Shown: piece after piece, positions 58,790-64,000 of the stretch
How positions within the stretch are numbered: position 1 is the first letter of the stretch
How the letters are laid out: each line of letters opens with the position of its first letter
DNA from: Paraburkholderia sp. C35
Lineage (GTDB): Bacteria; Pseudomonadota; Gammaproteobacteria; Burkholderiales; Burkholderiaceae
Assembly: GCF_003121405.1 (NCBI RefSeq)
Contig: NZ_QBUY01000044.1
Location: 1-64,000 of the forward strand
Reading direction: 5' to 3'
DNA: 64,000 bases
The notes under the pieces: model-generated
What the model was told of the DNA's origin: nothing
Seen by the model: only the letters and a program-made list of their open reading frames with translations
The model's database searches: none
Made by a program: the position numbers and the translations under genes

Positions 58790-59989
58790 TCAGGCCGACG
58801 GGTCGTCGTCTTCGCCTTCGGCTCCACCACCTTCCGCAACAGCGGGACCGACATAATGCGCGCGAGGACGCAGCAGCGTCCCGCCCGTCATCTGTTCGAT
58901 CGAATGCGCGGCCCAGCCGATGCTGCGCGCAATCGCGAATAGCGCGAAGGCCGCGTCTCTCTGCAACTGGCAATGCTCGACGAGCGCGGCGAGCGCGATG
59001 TCGATGGTGGGATGCTTGCCCGTCAATCTGTCGACGCAAGCGATCAACTCGCGAGTCGTTTTCGACGGTTTCAACCTCGACAGCAGACAGGCGGCACGCG
59101 GATCGCCTTGCGGATACAACTCATGTCCGAAGCCCGGCAACGGTTGCTGGTCGGCTACGCGCTGCTGCACGGTTGCCTCGACGCCCGAGCGCTGCGCTTC
59201 GTCGATCAACGCATGCACGCGCGCAATCGCGTCGCCGTGCAGCGGCCCCGAGAATGCCGCCAGACCCGCCAGCATGCATGCGGCAAGCGACGCACCTGTG
59301 GAAGCCGCCACTCGCGCAGCGAATGCCGAACTGGTCAACTCCTGGTCGGCCAGCAACGCGAGCGTGCGGCGCAACAGTTCGGCGTGGCGTTCGGCACGCC
59401 ATGCGCGTGCGATCCGCAGATGCAGCGGCGCGTCGTCGTGCGGATCGAATTCGACAAAAGCACTCGCGAGACGGCCAGTCAGCGCCGCCGCCTCTTCATG
59501 CAGGCGCCCGATGTCCGGCGCATTGCCTAGCGCTTCGGGCACGCTCGACTCTGCTGCTGCCACGCTGAGCGCTGCATAAGCCCGCGCCTTCGCCGAACCG
59601 TTTATCTGCATCGGCGTAAAGCCTTTAAAGCGCGGTAGTTCAGCGCAATCCCACAGCAGTTGCGCGACCATTTCCAGCGTCGCCGTTTCAGCCAGCTGGA
59701 TTGCGTCCTTGCCACGGTAGTAAAGCCGCCCGCGAACGATGGTCGAGATGTGCGTGTTGATGATCGGCTCGCCCCACGCCATCGTGCTTGCCGCGATGTT
59801 CTTGCGAGCGCGTCCGAGGTCGCGCTTTTTCATCAGCGCCGAGATATCTGCCGCGCGATAGAGCTTGCGGCTGACGTGATCCGGGTCCCAGCGCACTTCG
59901 ATCTGACCACGGCTGACGTAGGCATAGAGCGTCTGCTTGCGCACGCCGAGCGCCTCGCACGCCTCCTCCTGGGTGATCCAGTTCTTCAC
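58790..59989 (-). CDS. Helix-turn-helix / citrate synthase fusion protein
   Basis: Citrate-synthase-family protein of 399 aa with an N-terminal MerR/excisionase-like helix-turn-helix (MKNWITQEEACEALGVRKQT at 1-20, then LYAYVSRGQI). The remaining 330 residues are a citrate synthase fold with the catalytic trio apparently intact: His251 (GPLHG), His289 (PGFGHELYPQGDPR) and Asp330 (PTIDIAL). It may therefore bind DNA and still make an acyl-CoA ester such as citrate or methylcitrate. GTG 59989 is chosen, because homologs begin at MKxW and the frame start at 60007 is a TTG inside a palindrome. The C-terminus is acidic (GAEGEDDDPSA). Confidence 0.85.
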   Translation of the reverse strand: MKNWITQEEACEALGVRKQTLYAYVSRGQIEVRWDPDHVSRKLYRAADISALMKKRDLGRARKNIAASTMAWGEPIINTHISTIVRGRLYYRGKDAIQLAETATLEMVAQLLWDCAELPRFKGFTPMQINGSAKARAYAALSVAAAESSVPEALGNAPDIGRLHEEAAALTGRLASAFVEFDPHDDAPLHLRIARAWRAERHAELLRRTLALLADQELTSSAFAARVAASTGASLAACMLAGLAAFSGPLHGDAIARVHALIDEAQRSGVEATVQQRVADQQPLPGFGHELYPQGDPRAACLLSRLKPSKTTRELIACVDRLTGKHPTIDIALAALVEHCQLQRDAAFALFAIARSIGWAAHSIEQMTGGTLLRPRAHYVGPAVAEGGGAEGEDDDPSA

Positions 59990-59990
59990 G

Positions 59991-60007
59991 TTGATTGACT
60001 CAATCAA
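59991..60007. promoter_or_regulatory. Perfect 17-bp palindrome TTGATTGACTCAATCAA
   Basis: TTGATTGA, one central base, TCAATCAA, lying directly upstream of the HTH/citrate synthase start and between it and the divergent MFS gene. A likely operator, plausibly for the HTH domain of the adjacent protein itself. Confidence 0.75.
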
Positions 60008-60151
60008 GGTTGACGGTCATGGGTGCCGCCGGTTTAATGCAAAACATAAACACACCAGAAGGCCGCGCACGACGTGCATCGACACATGCATACGTCGTCA
60101 GCGCAGCCCCATTCTTGCGAACCGTTCAGCGGCACCAAGGAGGAGATACAG

Positions 60152-61519
60152 ATGGCTTCACACCGAACGTCCGAGTATATATCGACCGCGTCGGCGCGCA
60201 TGACGCGCACGCGTTACTCGATTCTCGCCACCATCCTGCTGCTGGCGACGGTCGCCTATGCAGACCGCGCCATTCTGTCGATTGCCGGTCCCGGCATTTC
60301 GAAGGAGTTCGGGCTGAATCACGTGCAACTCGGTTACGTGCTGTCCGCGTTCAGCTGGGCTTACGTGGTCGGGCAGATTCCGGGCGGGCTGCTGCTCGAC
60401 CGGCTCGGCACCAAGAAGATGTATGGCGCGACGCTCGTGCTGTGGTCGATTGCGACCATGCTGGTTGGCGTGATCGGCAACATAACGTCGGATCTGTCCA
60501 TTGCGCTCGCGCTGCTGTTCGCACTGCGCTTCGCGCTCGGGTTGATCGAAGCGCCGAGCTTTCCGGCCAACGGACGTGTTGCCGTGATGTGGTTTCCCAA
60601 GGAAGAACGCGGACTCGCGACGTCGCTGTTCGCCTCGGCTTCGTATTTCGCGGTGGCGATTTTTTCGCCGTTCGCAGGCTGGCTCACCGCGAAATACGGT
60701 TGGCCCGCGCCGTTCTTCGCGCTCGGTCTGATCGGCATCGCAGCCGCGTTCCTGTGGGCTGTCGTGATGCATGAGCCGCGCAAGCACCCACGCGTGTCGG
60801 CGAGTGAACTCGACCACATCGTCGCGGGCGGCGCGATGATCGACATCGATTCGAAGCATGAATTGCAGACGCGGCAGCCGGTTTCGTGGGCGCTGGTGCG
60901 CACGCTGCTTGGCAACCGCATGCTGTGGTGCTCGTATATCGGCCAGTATTGCACCATCGCACTGAGCTATTTCTTCATCACGTGGTTCCCGATCTACCTC
61001 GTGCAGGCACGCGGCATGAACGTAATGGAAGCAGGCTTCGCCACGATGATTCCCGCCGTGTCGGGCTTCCTCGGCGGCATTGCGGGCGGTGTGATTTCCG
61101 ACATGCTGATCCGTCACGGCTGGAGCGTGTCGTGGGCGCGCAAAACGCCGTATATCGTCGGCATGCTGGTGGGCTGCTGCCTCGTGCTGTCGGCATTCAC
61201 CGAAAGCAATCTCGTGATCGTGCTGCTGATGACGATCGCGTTCTTCGGCAAGGGCGCGGCGGCGGGTGCGGGCACCTGGGCTATCGTCAGCGATACGGCG
61301 CCGCGCGAAGCCGTCGGCCTTGCCGGTGCGATCTTCAATTGCGTCGGCAATATTGGCGGCATTGTCACGCCGATCGTGTTCGGTTATATCGTGCAGGCAA
61401 CGGGCGGCTATACGGTGGGGCTCTACTTCGTCGCGGCACACTGTCTGGTGGCGGCCGTCGTGTATCTGCTGTTCATGGGCAACATTAAACGCGTGCAGAT
61501 GAGCACGTCGGGTACTTAA
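60152..61519 (+). CDS. MFS transporter, anion:cation symporter (ACS) family
   Basis: Inner-membrane MFS permease of 455 aa with 12 helices, close in type to GudP/D-galactonate/4-hydroxyphenylacetate transporters (ACS family). Landmarks are YADRAILSIAGPGISKEFGL in TM1, QIPGGLLLDRLGTKKMYG as motif A, and FALRFALGLIEAPSFPANGR. AAGGAGGAGATACAG precedes ATG 60152. Carboxylate sugar acids are the usual substrates. It runs into a 2-hydroxyacid dehydrogenase 23 bp downstream. Confidence 0.9.
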   Translation: MASHRTSEYISTASARMTRTRYSILATILLLATVAYADRAILSIAGPGISKEFGLNHVQLGYVLSAFSWAYVVGQIPGGLLLDRLGTKKMYGATLVLWSIATMLVGVIGNITSDLSIALALLFALRFALGLIEAPSFPANGRVAVMWFPKEERGLATSLFASASYFAVAIFSPFAGWLTAKYGWPAPFFALGLIGIAAAFLWAVVMHEPRKHPRVSASELDHIVAGGAMIDIDSKHELQTRQPVSWALVRTLLGNRMLWCSYIGQYCTIALSYFFITWFPIYLVQARGMNVMEAGFATMIPAVSGFLGGIAGGVISDMLIRHGWSVSWARKTPYIVGMLVGCCLVLSAFTESNLVIVLLMTIAFFGKGAAAGAGTWAIVSDTAPREAVGLAGAIFNCVGNIGGIVTPIVFGYIVQATGGYTVGLYFVAAHCLVAAVVYLLFMGNIKRVQMSTSGT

Positions 61520-61542
61520 CAGACATCAGCGGAAATCAGGCT

Positions 61543-62538
61543 ATGCAACAACAGGACAGCACCAGGCCAACCATCCTCAACGCGGCGGAATTGCCCGAGT
61601 GGACCAACGCAGAATTGCACGCGCTATTCAACGTGCTCGATCTGCCGAAAGATCCCGCCGCCGCTGCCGCGTTTCTCGCGGAACATGGCCGCGACGTGCG
61701 GGGCATTGCGTTGCGCAAGACGAAGATCGATGCTGCGTTTCTGGACGCCGTGCCATCCGTCGAGATCATTTCGAGCTACAGCGCGGGCCTCGACAACCTC
61801 GACGTGCACGCGGCGAAAGCACGCGGCGTCCAGATAGAGAACACGTCGCACATTCTGGCCGAAGACGTCGCGAATGCGGCGGTTGGTCTTGCGCTTGCCG
61901 TCACGCGCGACTTCATCAACGCGGACTCGTTCGTGCGCGCGGGCAAGTGGCCAGAGCACGGACAGTATCCGCTCGGACGTTCGATTTCGCGCATGAAAAT
62001 CGGCATCGTCGGGCTTGGGACGATCGGCTCGGCCATTGCAAAGCGTCTGCAGGCGTTCGGTTCGAAGCTCGCGTATTCCGGCCCGAGCCGCAAGCAGGTC
62101 GACATTCCGTACTATGACAACGTCGTCCGCCTCGCGCACGATTGCGACATGCTGATCCTCACCTGTCCACTGTCGCCTTCGACACATCATCTCATCGATG
62201 CGGCCGTGCTCAGCGCGCTCGGTCCTGACGGCTATCTGGTGAATATTTCGCGCGGCCCGGTCGTGGATGAAACGGCACTGATTGCGGCGCTGGCGCAAGA
62301 CGGCCTCGCCGGCGCGGCCCTCGATGTGTTCGAGCGCGAGCCGCTCGTTCCCGATGCGCTGATCCGCGACCGCCGCGTGGTGCTGACGCCGCACATCGGC
62401 TCGGCGACCAGCGAGACGCGCCGAAGCATGGCCGAGAATGTCGTCGATACGCTCGCCAGGCATTTCGGCATCGCCGGTCCGCGCGACGGCATGGCGCAGC
62501 GCAATCAGGCCGATGCACCTTTGGAGAGCATCGGCTGA
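61543..62538 (+). CDS. D-isomer-specific 2-hydroxyacid dehydrogenase (hydroxypyruvate/glyoxylate reductase-like)
   Basis: NAD(P)-dependent 2-hydroxyacid dehydrogenase of 331 aa. The Rossmann motif is GIVGLGTIGSAIAKRL (about 153-168). The catalytic Arg is in NISRGPVVDE (about 231-240), Glu in the DVFEREPL region and His in LTPHIGSAT. It follows the MFS permease in an apparent operon, so it likely reduces or oxidises the imported 2-hydroxy or 2-keto acid. The cofactor-selecting residue after beta-2 (SGPSRK, with Ser and Arg) favours NADPH. Confidence 0.88.
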   Translation: MQQQDSTRPTILNAAELPEWTNAELHALFNVLDLPKDPAAAAAFLAEHGRDVRGIALRKTKIDAAFLDAVPSVEIISSYSAGLDNLDVHAAKARGVQIENTSHILAEDVANAAVGLALAVTRDFINADSFVRAGKWPEHGQYPLGRSISRMKIGIVGLGTIGSAIAKRLQAFGSKLAYSGPSRKQVDIPYYDNVVRLAHDCDMLILTCPLSPSTHHLIDAAVLSALGPDGYLVNISRGPVVDETALIAALAQDGLAGAALDVFEREPLVPDALIRDRRVVLTPHIGSATSETRRSMAENVVDTLARHFGIAGPRDGMAQRNQADAPLESIG

Positions 62539-62618
62539 GAGGGCGCGCGTCTCCTGTCTTCTGGATCAGGCATCGCGAATGCTCAATGCCAATGCGCTAT
62601 TGATCCAAGGGGAACGAC

Positions 62619-62888
62619 ATGGCTGATGTGAGTAGTGAACGCGAGATCGACGAACGCATTCGCGAACGTGCGTACCATCTCTGGGAATGCGACGGCGACC
62701 CGAAGAAGCACGCCGACGAGTACTGGGACACGGCGCGACGGCAGATCGAGGCAGAAGGTCTCGGCGATACACCCGTCGCGCCCGCCTTCGAGCAATCCGA
62801 CAAGCAGCAGATGGAAAGCGAAGATCCGCAGGAGGATGTCGGCGAAGGCGATGCGGTCGGAAAACCTCGCGCGAAGCGCGCGCGATGA
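62619..62888 (+). CDS. DUF2934 domain-containing protein
   Basis: Small hydrophilic protein of 89 aa. The DUF2934 helix (IRERAYHLWECDGDPKKHAD and EYWDTARRQIEAE) fills residues 12-46, and an acidic linker and a basic tail (KPRAKRAR) follow. AAGGGGAACGAC precedes the ATG. Function unknown; common in Burkholderiales and rhizobia. Confidence 0.85.
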   Translation: MADVSSEREIDERIRERAYHLWECDGDPKKHADEYWDTARRQIEAEGLGDTPVAPAFEQSDKQQMESEDPQEDVGEGDAVGKPRAKRAR

Positions 62889-62983
62889 CGCAATTTGCGC
62901 GGAGAAACTGCGTTGCGGTGCGGGTTCGACGGGCAATGTTTTGTGCGTCGGACCCGCACGGTTCAACTTCTTGTGCGCACCTC

Positions 62984-63012
62984 TTCAAAAACGGTTCATT
63001 AGTCGCTACAAT
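62984..63012 (+). promoter_or_regulatory. Sigma-70 promoter of tRNA-Leu
   Basis: TTCAAA (62984-62989) and TACAAT (63007-63012) separated by 17 nt, followed by a GC-rich discriminator (TGCGCCCC), as is usual for stable-RNA promoters. The tRNA begins 85 nt after the -10 element. Confidence 0.6.
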
Positions 63013-63096
63013 TGCGCCCCTTGCTTGGGTGGCGTAGCGCATCACGCCGACAGGATTTCCTGAGACGCAATGTCCGGGGCATCCAGACCGAAGAAT

Positions 63097-63181
63097 GCCG
63101 ACGTGGTGAAATTGGTAGACACGCTATCTTGAGGGGGTAGTGGCGAAAGCTGTGCGAGTTCGAGTCTCGCCGTCGGCACCA
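63097..63181 (+). tRNA. tRNA-Leu (GAG anticodon)
   Basis: Class II tRNA with a 7-bp acceptor stem (GCCGACG with CGTCGGC), a D-loop with GGTGAAATTGGTAGAC, anticodon stem CTATC/GGTAG around the loop TTGAGGG (anticodon GAG, reads CUC/CUU), a long variable arm, T-arm GCGAGTTCGAGTCTCGC and encoded CCA (63179-63181). It is 85 nt long including CCA. Confidence 0.97.
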
Positions 63182-63240
63182 GATAGAGCTGAAGCATTAC
63201 GCTCAGAAGTAACACCCATTCGTAACACCGATTCGCGCTT

Positions 63241-64000
63241 CTACTCCACGAACGCGATACCCACAGGCGTCGGCATCGCCGCAGACTCTCCCGTGTCCGC
63301 CACCTTCCCCGTCGATGTATCGACGCTGAACACATTCACCGTACCGCTGCGTTGATTCGCCACCAGCAGCCATTTCCCCGACGGATGAATCGCGAAGCCC
63401 CACGGTCTGTCGCCACCTGATGCGACACGCTGGATGAGTGCAAGCGTTCCCGAGTCCGCATTCACGCGATACACGACGAGTTCGTTCTCGCCACGGTTTT
63501 CCACGTAGACGAAGCGCCCGTCGCCACTGATGGCGATTTCAGCTCCACTCTTCACGCCTTGAAACGCCGCACTGCTGACAGGCACGGATTGCACCAGCGT
63601 GAACCGGGCGTTCGACGCATCCCAACGCAGCACCATCACTTCCGCCGACAATTCCGTGAGCAGATACGCGAACGTGCCATCCGGTCCGAACGCGATATGC
63701 CGCGGGCCGCTGCCCGTCGGCGCGACGAACGGATGCGGACCGTCTCCCTCGTCGGGCAACAGCGCGTGTGTGACTGGATCGTAGCGATAGACGAACACGC
63801 GATCTGCGCCGAGATCGGGCACGAGTGCATATCGTCCGGACGGATCGACGACAGCGCTATGTGCATGAGCGCTTGCCTGCCGCCGGTTTGGTCCGGAACC
63901 CGTTTCCTTGACCGTCGAGACGAGCGAGCCAAGGCTGCCGTCAGGCTCGACCGTGATGCTCGACACTGAACCGCTGTTGAAATTGGCAGCGAGCAAGGTC
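63241..64000 (-). CDS. Lactonase family protein (7-bladed propeller; 5' end beyond window)
   Basis: C-terminal 253 residues of a 6-phosphogluconolactonase (Pgl)/lactonase family beta-propeller. Repeated blade signatures include SAVVDPSGRYALVPDLGADRVFVY, GSGPRHIAFGPDGTFAYLLTE and RPWGFAIHPSGKWLLVANQ. The histidine and Arg in SGPRHIAF match the active-site region of Pgl-type lactonases. The start lies to the right of the window, so signal peptide or cytosolic location cannot be judged. The stop TAG is at 63241-63243, 59 bp from the tRNA. Confidence 0.88.
   Translation of the reverse strand, partial: TLLAANFNSGSVSSITVEPDGSLGSLVSTVKETGSGPNRRQASAHAHSAVVDPSGRYALVPDLGADRVFVYRYDPVTHALLPDEGDGPHPFVAPTGSGPRHIAFGPDGTFAYLLTELSAEVMVLRWDASNARFTLVQSVPVSSAAFQGVKSGAEIAISGDGRFVYVENRGENELVVYRVNADSGTLALIQRVASGGDRPWGFAIHPSGKWLLVANQRSGTVNVFSVDTSTGKVADTGESAAMPTPVGIAFVE

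Noticed and set aside
1..64000. CRISPR arrays, insertion sequences, prophage or integrase genes
   Set aside because: No repeated spacer pattern, transposase, integrase or terminal repeat was seen on either strand. The tRNA-Leu has no adjacent integrase or duplicated 3' end.

Overview
The window is high-GC proteobacterial DNA. It most resembles a Paraburkholderia or Caballeronia chromosome (Burkholderiaceae). The basis is the Gram-negative porin family with its conserved 'TLYG' N-terminus, a DUF3331 protein, an MXKDX-type Met-rich peptide, two membrane PQQ glucose dehydrogenases, many LysR/AraC/MocR regulators, strong GC3 bias and short, often overlapping operons. No phage, insertion sequence, CRISPR array or rRNA was seen. 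There is one tRNA (Leu-GAG). The first gene (PLP dehydratase) and the last (lactonase) are cut by the window edges.

Region by region: 1-6.3 kb holds a dehydratase/M14 deacylase pair, a LysE exporter with a divergent LysR, NnrU, and a coupled DUF1007-NicO metal-transport pair. 6.3-9.3 kb is a four-gene SiaABCD-type module (PP2C phosphatase, kinase, phosphoprotein, diguanylate cyclase) whose phosphatase has a soluble CBS-like sensor. 9.7-24.8 kb is an eleven-gene sulfoquinovose (sulfo-Entner-Doudoroff) cluster plus a divergent LacI regulator. 25.4-31.7 kb carries a PQQ glucose dehydrogenase coupled to a porin, and an aldo/keto reductase-amidohydrolase pair facing a LysR. 31.8-47.9 kb is mixed metabolism and regulation (PEBP protein, NDH-2-like oxidoreductase, MDR reductase, MocR/DJ-1 pair, chemoreceptor, GST, a three-domain flavo-iron-sulfur protein). 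48-53.5 kb has a MipA/esterase/DUF4118 operon, a small ORF and a second PQQ glucose dehydrogenase. 53.5-58.8 kb has a ClC transporter, a MarR regulator and a SigF-NrsF / Met-rich peptide / Mo-reductase / cytochrome b stress system. 58.8-62.5 kb has a helix-turn-helix/citrate-synthase fusion divergent from an MFS permease and a 2-hydroxyacid dehydrogenase. The window ends with DUF2934, tRNA-Leu and a partial lactonase.

Two systems stand out. (1) In the sulfoquinovose cluster every step can be assigned: outer-membrane porin, Na+ symporter, sulfoquinovosidase with the K-E-R-W-Y sulfonate-pocket set, mutarotase, NAD dehydrogenase, lactonase, dehydratase, aldolase, sulfolactaldehyde dehydrogenase and a TauE/SafE exporter. 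The same perfect 14-bp palindrome (TCGCAGCGCTGCGA) lies before both transcription units, and the lacI-type gene is adjacent. The terminal Gfo/Idh/MocA oxidoreductase has no assigned role. (2) The SigF-NrsF system has two divergent promoters that both match GTAACC-N16-CGAA exactly. One drives sigF-nrsF. The other drives cytochrome b, Mo-oxidoreductase and a periplasmic peptide with 10 Met in 53 residues, the layout known from bacterial hypochlorite defence.

Assignments rest on reading translated sequences and motifs by eye. No database search was run.
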